Source of the DNA: Bacillota bacterium
GTDB lineage: Bacteria; Bacillota; Bacilli; Paenibacillales; Paenibacillaceae
DNA length: 64,000 bases
NCBI GenBank assembly: GCA_023460795.1
Contig: JAEWPC010000005.1
Coordinates: 1 to 64,000, forward strand
Direction of reading: 5' to 3'
This document shows, piece by piece, positions 16,453 to 23,698 of this stretch. The notes beneath the pieces are model-generated. The model saw nothing but the letters and a program-made list of their open reading frames with translations. It did not search any database and was not told where the DNA came from. The stretch's first letter is position 1. Each line of letters opens with the position of its first letter. The translations under genes were made by a program, and so were the position numbers.

Positions 16453-17765
16453 TAGAGAAGGGCAAATCGCTATTGCTCATGGTGCTCGTCGTGCTGAGCC
16501 TCGTGCAAAGCTATATGCTGGCTTATAGCACGCCTTACATGGACGCTAAAGAGAAGTCGGACCTCAACTACGTGCAAGCCGAACCGCTCGGAGACGAGGA
16601 GAAGGTCGAGAACCTCATTTTCCCCGAACAGCTCGTGCTTCATATGGGCGACGACAAGCATACCGTATTTTTCCCAGGGACGAAGCCTTATTATGACCTC
16701 ATCTTGTTAAAGCTGAGCGATCGCGCGTTCAAGGGTATTCAGCTCGGCACGTACAATTCGGTGGATTGGGATCGGGTGCGCCGCGAGGACAAAGGGGTCG
16801 AGCTCCGATTCGCCCGGGCCATTCCGTTCGAACTGCTGCAACGCGTGTTCAGGATCGACGGGGATTTCCTGTTCTCGGGGGATTCGATCGATAAGATCTG
16901 GATCTACTCCAGCAAGGGACGCGATGAAGTGAGAACGTTCTTCTTCAGCGCGGACGGACGCAACGTCTACGAGGCGTTGCGCGCCGACTTGACGCCGCAG
17001 GACGTAGAGGGTTACGTCGGCTTCGGCCAATATTGGGATTCTTATTCGTCGACGGACGGTCAGGTCTATGTGCCGGATGAACCGCTGTCGCGGATTTTCT
17101 CGATGCAGATTGCTTACAGTCGGTATTCGATCGAGCAAATTCAGGAGAATCTGTTCTTCGATCCGGGGAAGACGAAGACGATTCAAGACAATCCGGCCGG
17201 ACCGCAATTCTACACCGACACGAAGCGCGGGCTGAAGGTCGATCCGGACAGCGGCTGGATGTCCTACACGGACACCGTAGCGCCGACGGCGGCGGGCGGG
17301 AACGACTATATCGATAACGTCCTGTCGGCGATCAGCTTCATCAACCAACACGGCGGCTGGAACGGCAAGCATGCGCTCACCCAAGAGGTTCAATCGGATG
17401 CGGCGAGCATCGTGCGGTTCCAGCAGTATTACAACGAGGCACCGATCCTATCGGGTTCGAATTTGAGCCTAGGGTACATGCAGCTGTCCATGCAGCAGGG
17501 AGTCGTCTCGTCCTATGAACGCTCGCTGCTCGTACTGGGAGACGAAATGACGAATAAAATCGCAAGGCAGCTGCCGGGCGGGGACGCGGTCCGCAAGCTG
17601 CTGGGTCAAGTAAGGGCGTCGGGAAGAGTCGTCGAGTCGTTGTTCCCGGCTTACCGCCCCGTGCTTAGGGACAATAAACTCACCTTAATGCCGGTGTGGG
17701 GAATACGCTTAACGGACGGCGAGGTCGAGATTCTAATGGATTCGGTTCCGATGCCGTCCAAGTGA
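16449..17765 (+). CDS. yycH: WalK regulator YycH
   Basis: 438 residues with one N-terminal membrane helix (about 5-25) and a large extracellular region, the layout of YycH. In Bacillus YycH and YycI form a membrane complex with WalK that tunes its activity. Sequence conservation in this family is low, so the call rests mainly on topology, size and position directly after walK. The ATG overlaps the walK stop by four bases. About 40 bases separate it from yycI. Confidence 0.92.
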   Translation: MIEKGKSLLLMVLVVLSLVQSYMLAYSTPYMDAKEKSDLNYVQAEPLGDEEKVENLIFPEQLVLHMGDDKHTVFFPGTKPYYDLILLKLSDRAFKGIQLGTYNSVDWDRVRREDKGVELRFARAIPFELLQRVFRIDGDFLFSGDSIDKIWIYSSKGRDEVRTFFFSADGRNVYEALRADLTPQDVEGYVGFGQYWDSYSSTDGQVYVPDEPLSRIFSMQIAYSRYSIEQIQENLFFDPGKTKTIQDNPAGPQFYTDTKRGLKVDPDSGWMSYTDTVAPTAAGGNDYIDNVLSAISFINQHGGWNGKHALTQEVQSDAASIVRFQQYYNEAPILSGSNLSLGYMQLSMQQGVVSSYERSLLVLGDEMTNKIARQLPGGDAVRKLLGQVRASGRVVESLFPAYRPVLRDNKLTLMPVWGIRLTDGEVEILMDSVPMPSK

Positions 17766-17804
17766 TGCGGCTGAAGCTAATGTGCGAGGGAAGGAGGGGA
17801 TGAC

Positions 17805-18569
17805 ATGGACTGGAGAAGAGCGAAAAGCGTGCTGATCGTCTCCTTCTTCATGCTTAACGTCTTGCTGGGTTATCAGCTATGGACGGAGTGGCGGGAGAGG
17901 CTCAACACGACGGTCGATTGGACGTCCTTGTCACCCGAAACCCAGCAAATCATGCGCGAGAAGAACATTACGTTCTTGGCAGAGGCCAAGATTCCGACGG
18001 ATACGCCGACGATGAGCAGCGAGCTGACCTACTCGTTCCAACAACGTATCGCGACGAATGCCGGAGAGCGTGTCGCGTTCGCCAAGCCGCCGGAGACGCG
18101 GGTCGTCTACAACGAGCAGGAGCTTACGACGGCGCTTGGCGGCATCGTCCCGGATCTCGCGTCGTATCAGTTCGATTACCCGGGCAGCCGGCAAGGCGTC
18201 TTCGTGTTTAACCGGATCGTCGGGGGATACCCGATGTTCAAAATTCATATGGAGCTGTTCTATAGCGAGCAGCGGATTCTAGCGTACAGCCAGGACGTCA
18301 TCGAGCTTAAGCCGAGCGAAGGAGCGAAGGACCAGCAGGTGCTGCCCGCCTCCAAGGCGATCGCCAATCTGATCGAACGCAACTTGCCGGCAGGCTCGAC
18401 GATCAAGGAGATCAAGCTCGGATATTACGGCGAGATCTTCCCCGATGCGGAGAGACAAGTGTCCGCGCCTTCCTGGCGAGTGCTGCTGGAGAACGGGGAA
18501 ACGTATTACGTGAATGCGATCAACGCTGAAGTCGCAACAGAGAAAGTAGACGCCGCCGCGCCGCAATAG
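17805..18569 (+). CDS. yycI: WalK regulator YycI
   Basis: 254 residues, one N-terminal membrane helix (about 8-28, beginning MDWRRAKSVLIVSFFMLN, the family start) and an extracellular domain with two PepSY-like halves (about 100-175 and 180-250). It is the partner of YycH in controlling WalK. The start has GAAGGAGGGGATG upstream. It is followed about 50 bases later by walJ. Confidence 0.93.
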   Translation: MDWRRAKSVLIVSFFMLNVLLGYQLWTEWRERLNTTVDWTSLSPETQQIMREKNITFLAEAKIPTDTPTMSSELTYSFQQRIATNAGERVAFAKPPETRVVYNEQELTTALGGIVPDLASYQFDYPGSRQGVFVFNRIVGGYPMFKIHMELFYSEQRILAYSQDVIELKPSEGAKDQQVLPASKAIANLIERNLPAGSTIKEIKLGYYGEIFPDAERQVSAPSWRVLLENGETYYVNAINAEVATEKVDAAAPQ

Positions 18570-18619
18570 AGCAGGGTGCGGGTTGAGGCGTCGGGCGATC
18601 CAGGGAGAGGAATCTGACG

Positions 18620-19429
18620 ATGGGACTTCGGTTTACGGTACTGGCCAGCGGCTCGACCGGCAATGCGACCGTCGTATCTACGGAAACGGCGACGGTGCTT
18701 GTCGATGTCGGGTTAAGCGGCAAGAAAATAGAGGAGCTCATGAAGGAGCGGGACGTGTCCGGAAGGGATCTGGACGCGATCTTCGTCACTCATGAACACT
18801 CCGATCATATTAAGGGGCTCGGGGCGTTCGCCCGCAAATACGAGCTGCCCGTGTACGCGAACGAGAAGACGTGGGCGGCCATGAATCGTCACGTCGGGGA
18901 ATTGGCGGACTCTCAGCGCAGAATTATGCCCGCCGACAGCGTCATGGAAATCGCGGACCTGCGGATCGAATCCTACGCGATTTCCCACGATGCGGCGGAA
19001 CCCGTCGGCTATTGCTTCTGCGCGGACGGCACGAAGCTGAGCCTGGCGACCGATCTCGGTTACGTCAGCGACAAGGTCATGCGTCAGCTGCAGGAATCCG
19101 ACGTGCTCGTGCTGGAGTCGAACCACGACGTCAATATGCTTCGCATGGGAAGATATCCGTGGAACATTAAGCGGCGCATCCTCGGGGACGAGGGGCATCT
19201 GTCGAACGAAGCGGCCGGGGACGCGCTGTGCAAGCTGCTGAACGGCAGGTTGAAACGCGTGTATCTGGCGCATCTTAGCCAAGAGCACAACTTAATGGAC
19301 TTAGCCAAGCTGACGGTGGATAACGTACTGCAGGACAACGGTATTTTCTATCAGAAAAATGAACTTGTCCTATGCGACACGCACTATAATCGTCCTACGT
19401 TATGGGATACGGTTAAGCTTGCGAATTAA
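18620..19429 (+). CDS. walJ: Metallo-beta-lactamase fold exonuclease WalJ (YycJ)
   Basis: 269 residues with the MBL fold. The metal site THEHSDHIKG lies near residue 57-66, further ligands are in SHDAAEP and SLATDLGY, and the C-terminal block is YLAHLSQEHN. YycJ/WalJ is a DNA 5'-3' exonuclease linked to mismatch repair and to coordination of division and replication. It is the fifth gene of the walRK operon, with GGGAGAGGAAT before the ATG. Confidence 0.95.
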   Translation: MGLRFTVLASGSTGNATVVSTETATVLVDVGLSGKKIEELMKERDVSGRDLDAIFVTHEHSDHIKGLGAFARKYELPVYANEKTWAAMNRHVGELADSQRRIMPADSVMEIADLRIESYAISHDAAEPVGYCFCADGTKLSLATDLGYVSDKVMRQLQESDVLVLESNHDVNMLRMGRYPWNIKRRILGDEGHLSNEAAGDALCKLLNGRLKRVYLAHLSQEHNLMDLAKLTVDNVLQDNGIFYQKNELVLCDTHYNRPTLWDTVKLAN

Positions 19430-19442
19430 TAGAAATAATAGC

Positions 19443-19643
19443 TTACAAGAGTAGCTGGCGATCGAGCTCGGCTTCCATCTCCGCCGCCTTCTCGCGGATT
19501 TCGTCAGCGGTAAGCAAGCCTTTCTCCACGAGCAGCTCGATCAGCGTGCTCAGCGCGAGCAGCTGTCTGTAATGGTCGTCTTTCAGATCGGACAACCGGG
19601 AAGCGAGATCAAGATAATGCCAACCGTACGCCGCGTTATTCAT
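19443..19643 (-). CDS. Small hypothetical protein
   Basis: 66 residues, acidic and predicted almost fully helical: MNNAAYGWHYLDLASRLSDL, then several Leu-rich segments and a Glu-rich tail. It is encoded on the minus strand between walJ and htrA and ends 13 bases from the walJ stop. A GGAAAG site lies seven bases upstream of ATG 19643, and the second codons exclude the nearer ATG. No known domain; it may be a small helical regulatory or structural protein. Interrupting the usually co-directional walJ-htrA junction is its only notable feature. Confidence 0.65.
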   Translation of the reverse strand: MNNAAYGWHYLDLASRLSDLKDDHYRQLLALSTLIELLVEKGLLTADEIREKAAEMEAELDRQLLL

Positions 19644-19864
19644 TCATGATCTTTCCTTTCTTTTCATATGAATTATGAGAGACTTTTCGCTTGAATAACG
19701 ATTCAGTTCGGGTTAAATTTGCTATACTTGTGTTATACCGTCTCTTCTAGCGGATCTATTACTATTCTAGTCAAAACCTTAAGAAACATTCCTATCGTTT
19801 GCTTACGATATCAACAGACGGTCCGGGCTGCCGCAAAGGGTCCAAGAAGAGGATGGTGATCAGC

Positions 19865-21187
19865 ATGAGCTTGTTCAAAGACGATTTTTATAGTACGAAG
19901 GTATCTAACAGATCAAGGCTCGGCGATCGCCGCGGGTCCCGGTTCTCCGGCGGCGGATTGCGACAAGGCTCCGTATTGCGGGTGGCGCTTATATCCTCGC
20001 TGGCCAGCTCCGCGTTCGTGCTCATCCTCTTCTTGACTTTGGGCGGCGGGGGCGAGGAGACGCAGGTCAGCAAGCCCGTCATTACGGGAACGCAGGCATT
20101 GGTCGAGACGTCCGAACGGATTATTACGGCCTCCGAGAAGGTTAGGCCGGCCGTCGTCAGCATTATCAACATGACGGAGAAAGCGATGAAGCTTCAGGAC
20201 GAAGACGTCGATTGGACGGACGAAGAATATATCCCGGAGAACGCAAGTCTCGGATCGGGCGTTATTTTCAAGAAAGAACACGGTTTAGCCTATATCATCA
20301 CGAACGCGCACGTCATTCAGGACGCCGCTCAAGTGCAGGCGGTGCTCGTCGACGGCAAGCGCAAGGACGCGAACATCGTCGGTCAGGATGTCGTCACGGA
20401 TCTCGCGGTACTGTCGGTTGATGACGAAGGCATCGACACGGTCGTCGAGATCGGCAAGTCGGAGAAGCTTCGCGTCGGCGAGATGGTCATCGCGATCGGC
20501 AATCCGCTCGGATTCGGCGACACGCTTACGCAAGGCATCGTATCCTCTACGCATCGGATCATTCCGGTTTCTCTTAATCAAGACGGCAATTACGACTGGG
20601 AGCAAGAGGTCATTCAGACCGACGCGGCGATCAACCAAGGCAACAGCGGCGGCGCTTTAATCGATCTGAACGGCAAGTTGGTGGGCATCAATAGCATGAA
20701 GGTAGCGGAATACGGCGTTGAAGGCATCGGATTCGCGATTCCGATCGACGACGCGATGCCGATATTGAACACGTTGCTTGAAGACGGCGAGATCGTAAGA
20801 CCGTATATGGGCGTCTATACGATGGACTTGGCAGCGTACCTAGACGGTCAGCCTGACAACGAAGCGGCTTTCGAAGACGGGGAAGACGAAGAGTACTCGG
20901 ACGACGAAGAAGCCGGCGCTTTCAAAGACCCAGCGCCGGAGCTTCCGAAAGACGTGAAGAACGGCGTCATCGTGCTGGAAGCGGTCGGACCTTCGAAGGA
21001 TGCGGGATTGAAATTGGGCGATATCATCACCGAGCTCGACGGACACCCGATCAAGAGCACGATGGATCTTCGCAAATATTTGTATAAGTCCAAGAAGATC
21101 GGGGAATCGCTTACAGTAACGTATTATCGCGACGGGAAGAAGTCCGAATTGACCGTGAAGCTTGCGGATAAGGAAGACGAGGAATAA
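19865..21187 (+). CDS. htrA: HtrA-type serine protease with PDZ domain
   Basis: About 440 residues. A basic cytoplasmic N-terminus, one membrane helix (about 40-62), an S1C trypsin-like domain with the triad His (ITNAHV, about 148), Asp (TDLAVL, about 178) and Ser (NQGNSGGAL, about 260), and a C-terminal PDZ domain (about 365-435). A strongly acidic insertion of about 30 residues (DGEDEEYSDDEEAG) separates protease and PDZ. It degrades or refolds exported proteins at the membrane surface and closes the walRK cluster as yyxA/htrC does in Bacillus. I use ATG 19865 (MSLFKDDFYSTK, the family start) rather than TTG 19799. Confidence 0.95.
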   Translation: MSLFKDDFYSTKVSNRSRLGDRRGSRFSGGGLRQGSVLRVALISSLASSAFVLILFLTLGGGGEETQVSKPVITGTQALVETSERIITASEKVRPAVVSIINMTEKAMKLQDEDVDWTDEEYIPENASLGSGVIFKKEHGLAYIITNAHVIQDAAQVQAVLVDGKRKDANIVGQDVVTDLAVLSVDDEGIDTVVEIGKSEKLRVGEMVIAIGNPLGFGDTLTQGIVSSTHRIIPVSLNQDGNYDWEQEVIQTDAAINQGNSGGALIDLNGKLVGINSMKVAEYGVEGIGFAIPIDDAMPILNTLLEDGEIVRPYMGVYTMDLAAYLDGQPDNEAAFEDGEDEEYSDDEEAGAFKDPAPELPKDVKNGVIVLEAVGPSKDAGLKLGDIITELDGHPIKSTMDLRKYLYKSKKIGESLTVTYYRDGKKSELTVKLADKEDEE

Positions 21188-21239
21188 CGCGGGCGCATCG
21201 CTCGTACATCATCGGACGTAGACGGAAAGGAACTCACGC

Positions 21240-21407
21240 ATGTACTGTGTATGCCGCGAGCACGTAGAGCTTGCGATCGACAAATTCGTAGACGAATACG
21301 AAGACGCGCCCGACTTGGTCAACCTGCAGACGACATCGTTCTCGGCTTGGCAGCCGCCGGAGAAATGCGAATGGTGCGGCGAGCCTGTCGAAATCTTGGT
21401 CGTGTGA
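21240..21407 (+). CDS. CxxH/CxxC small protein (BA_5709 family)
   Basis: 55 residues, short enough to be missed by many gene finders. It carries the two defining motifs Cys5-Arg-Glu-His8 and Cys43-Glu-Trp-Cys46, probably one zinc site, with an acidic helix between them. This family (CxxH/CxxC protein, BA_5709 type) is found in Bacilli beside htrA and rlmH; its function is unknown. GGAAAGGAACTC precedes ATG 21240. It lies 52 bases after htrA and ends at an intrinsic terminator. Confidence 0.88.
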   Translation: MYCVCREHVELAIDKFVDEYEDAPDLVNLQTTSFSAWQPPEKCEWCGEPVEILVV

Positions 21408-21413
21408 CTTTCG

Positions 21414-21450
21414 ACCGCTGTCCCTGGGGGGATGGCGGTTTTTATTTTGT
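21414..21450 (+). terminator. Terminator of the walRK-htrA cluster
   Basis: ACCGCTGTCCC (21414-21424) pairs with the GGGATGGCGGT segment ending at 21439, using two wobble pairs, followed by TTTTATTTTGTT. Confidence 0.75.
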
Positions 21451-21523
21451 TAGGGCTACGTCTGAAGGGGCGAATAGCGGTCCGAGGTACCTAAAAAAGG
21501 TCTAAAAATGTTCACAAACCCCG

Positions 21524-21553
21524 TTGACAGCCGATGGGAACGGGTGGTAAAGT
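21524..21553 (+). promoter_or_regulatory. Strong promoter of the bmr leader and operon
   Basis: A consensus TTGACA (21524-21529), an 18-base spacer, and TAAAGT (21548-21553) with TG one base upstream, an extended -10. It is the only promoter seen ahead of the leader ORF and the ABC exporter pair. Confidence 0.8.
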
Positions 21554-21594
21554 GACACATATAACTTTGATGAACGGAAGGGAGGGTTACGAAC

Positions 21595-21687
21595 ATGCGC
21601 AACAAGGACTTTATTGACGTGGCATTGGTGTTGCATCCTGCAGCATACAATCGGCATGAACGTAACCTTCTCGCGAATCTGATCTAG
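21595..21687 (+). CDS. 30-residue leader peptide (BmrB-like role)
   Basis: ATG 21595 to TAG 21685-21687 encodes 30 residues, MRNKDFIDVALVLHPAAYNR and ten more. The ribosome binding site GGAAGGGAGGG is among the best in the window and a strong promoter lies 40 bases upstream, so this short frame is almost certainly translated. It is followed by an intrinsic terminator and then by homologues of bmrC-bmrD. In B. subtilis that operon is preceded by the leader peptide BmrB and induced by translation inhibitors through ribosome-mediated attenuation. The peptide sequence itself need not be conserved. Complementary segments in and around this frame support the same mechanism. Confidence 0.75.
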   Translation: MRNKDFIDVALVLHPAAYNRHERNLLANLI

Positions 21688-21740
21688 ACGCTTCGTATGC
21701 GGGGGCCCGGGCAGCGGCTTCCCAACGACGCGCAAGATTG

Positions 21741-21781
21741 GCGCACGGTTACGATTGTCGTAATCGTGCGCTTTTCATTTG
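21741..21781 (+). terminator. Leader terminator 1 (attenuator)
   Basis: A 14-bp stem (21741-21754 with 21758-21771, one G-U pair) has a 3-base loop and is followed by TTTTCATTT. It lies between the leader ORF and bmrC, so it must be read through for the exporter to be made. Confidence 0.8.
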
Positions 21782-21851
21782 TCATCCGATGGCCGGAGCG
21801 GGCTGCGATCTATCGATCGCTTGCGCGCGCCTGCAGCCGGCTTCGGGTCGC

Positions 21852-21890
21852 AAAGGGCGTATCGCTTGCGGCGATGCGTCCTTTTTCTGT
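21852..21890 (+). terminator. Leader terminator 2
   Basis: AAAGGGCGTATCGC (21852-21865) pairs with GCGATGCGTCCTTT (21871-21884) through a 14-bp stem with two wobble pairs, followed by a T-tract. A second hairpin, GCGATC-TATC-GATCGC (21805-21820), and GGCTGC/GCAGCC arms (21801-21806, 21833-21838) lie just before it. This is a second barrier upstream of bmrC. Confidence 0.65.
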
Positions 21891-21921
21891 CTTGTCATCA
21901 TCGAGAGAGGTGTTCTCATAT

Positions 21922-23673
21922 ATGTTCACTGTACTTAGAAAGCTAAGCTGGTATTTCAAATTGCATTGGAAAAGGTACTCTATAGCGATTTTCTTACTGA
22001 TTATCGTCGGCATCATCGATGTCATTCCTCCCAAGCTGATCGGTTACACGATCGACGGAATTTCCGAGGGAACTCTGACTAGCGGAGGACTTACGGAGGT
22101 GCTGCTATTTTGGGTAGGATTGACCGTAGCTAGCTACGGACTGTCGTATATATGGCTGTATCAGCTGTTCGGAGGCGCCTTCGTGCTTGAGCGCATGCTG
22201 CGTTCGCGGCTCATGCGGCACTTCCTCAGAATGTCGCCGACGTTCTACGAACGTAACCGCACGGGCGATCTCATGGCTCGGGCTACGAACGACCTCGGCG
22301 CGGTATCGACGACGGCGGGCTTCGGCATTCTGACGCTGGTCGATTCGACGCTGTTCATGCTTACGATCCTGTTCATGATGATTGTCTTCATCAGCTGGAA
22401 GCTGACGTTGGCGGCGCTATTGCCGCTGCCGATCATGGCGCTCTGCATGACGTACTTCGGCAAGAAGATTCACGATCGCTTCATGAAGCAACAGGATGCG
22501 TTCGGCGACTTGAACGACCAAGTGCTGGAATCGGTATCCGGCGTGCGAGTCGTTCGGGCGTTCGTGCAGGAGGAGGCGGACCGAGCGCGGTTCGGCCGCA
22601 CGACGGACGAAGTATATGCGCGTAATATCGCGGTTACGAAGATCGACTCTTTGTTCGAGCCGACCGTTAAGCTGCTTGTCGGACTCAGTTATCTCATCGG
22701 CCTCTGTTACGGAGCGGTGCTCGTGTATAACAGCGAAATTACGCTGGGCGAGATGATTACCTTCAACTTGTTCCTCGGGATGCTGATCTGGCCGATGTTC
22801 GCGATCGGCGAGTTGATCAATATTATGCAGCGCGGCAACGCTTCGTTGGATCGCATCAGCGAGACGCTAGGCGTAAAGCCCGACGTGAACGAAGCCGAGT
22901 CGCCGAATGCAATCGACTTGCCGGATTCTATCGTGTTCGACGCGGTAACGTTCAAATATCCGTCCTCTTCGATCGACAATTTGGTCGATATCTCCGTTAC
23001 GCTTCGCCGCGGTCAGACGCTCGGCATCGTCGGGCGGACGGGAAGCGGGAAGACGACGCTTCTCAAGCAACTGCTGCGAGAATATCCGCCAGGTCAAGGC
23101 TCCGTGAAGGTAGGCGGCGTACCGATCGAGGAAGTAGAGCTATCGCGCTTGCGCGGTTGGATCGGTTATGTGCCGCAGCAGCCGGTGCTGTTCAGCAAGA
23201 CGATCCGCGAGAATATTTATTTCGGCGCCGAGGACGGCGCGTCCGACGAAGATCGGCTGAATCGCGCGCTCGAGCTGGCCTCGTTCCGCAAGGACATCAC
23301 TTTCCTGCCGGAAGGGCTGGAGACGCTCGTCGGCGAGAAGGGCGTAGCGCTGTCAGGCGGCCAGAAGCAGCGGGTCAGCATCGCTCGGGCGGTCATCGCC
23401 GACCCGGAAATCCTGATGCTGGACGACGCGCTGTCTGCTGTCGACGCGAAGACCGAAGCCGAGATTCTCGAAGGCATCCGGACCGAGCGCGCGGGCAAGA
23501 CGACGCTCATCTCGACGCACCGGTTGTCCGCGGTTCAGCACGCCGACTGGATTATCGTGATGGACGAGGGCCGCATCACGGAGCAAGGCACGCATGAGCA
23601 GCTGCTCGAGCTCGGCGGCTGGTACAAAGAACAATACGATCGTCAGCAGCTCGCCGAGATCGTAGAAGGCTAA
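21922..23673 (+). CDS. bmrC: Heterodimeric multidrug ABC exporter subunit, BmrC (YheI)
   Basis: 583 residues: six membrane helices (about 20-310) and an ABC ATPase (about 345-575). Walker A is GRTGSGKTT, the signature LSGGQKQRVSIARA, and Walker B ends in Asp (ILMLDDALSAVD) where the catalytic Glu normally sits. That substitution marks the degenerate-site partner of heterodimeric type IV exporters such as BmrC. The N-terminus MFTVLRKLSWYFK is family-typical and sets the start at ATG 21922, although in-frame codons exist upstream. It works with BmrD to export drugs. Expression is probably gated by the leader attenuator. Confidence 0.93.
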   Translation: MFTVLRKLSWYFKLHWKRYSIAIFLLIIVGIIDVIPPKLIGYTIDGISEGTLTSGGLTEVLLFWVGLTVASYGLSYIWLYQLFGGAFVLERMLRSRLMRHFLRMSPTFYERNRTGDLMARATNDLGAVSTTAGFGILTLVDSTLFMLTILFMMIVFISWKLTLAALLPLPIMALCMTYFGKKIHDRFMKQQDAFGDLNDQVLESVSGVRVVRAFVQEEADRARFGRTTDEVYARNIAVTKIDSLFEPTVKLLVGLSYLIGLCYGAVLVYNSEITLGEMITFNLFLGMLIWPMFAIGELINIMQRGNASLDRISETLGVKPDVNEAESPNAIDLPDSIVFDAVTFKYPSSSIDNLVDISVTLRRGQTLGIVGRTGSGKTTLLKQLLREYPPGQGSVKVGGVPIEEVELSRLRGWIGYVPQQPVLFSKTIRENIYFGAEDGASDEDRLNRALELASFRKDITFLPEGLETLVGEKGVALSGGQKQRVSIARAVIADPEILMLDDALSAVDAKTEAEILEGIRTERAGKTTLISTHRLSAVQHADWIIVMDEGRITEQGTHEQLLELGGWYKEQYDRQQLAEIVEG

Positions 23674-23698
23674 CGAAGAAACGAAGGTGACAACCCCA

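Larger units (their letters stand above)
21585..21781 (+). promoter_or_regulatory. Ribosome-mediated transcription attenuator
   Basis: Four segments are visible. Segment 1 is GGTTACGAACATG (21585-21597, over the leader start). Segment 2 is CATGAACGTAACC (21655-21667, inside the leader frame) and pairs with segment 1 at 11 of 13 positions. Segment 3 is GGTTACG (21747-21753), identical to the start of segment 1 and part of the left terminator arm. Segment 4 is the right arm (21758-21771). Pairing 1:2 leaves the 3:4 terminator free to form. A ribosome stalled early on the leader would cover 1, allow 2:3, and prevent termination. Confidence 0.65.
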
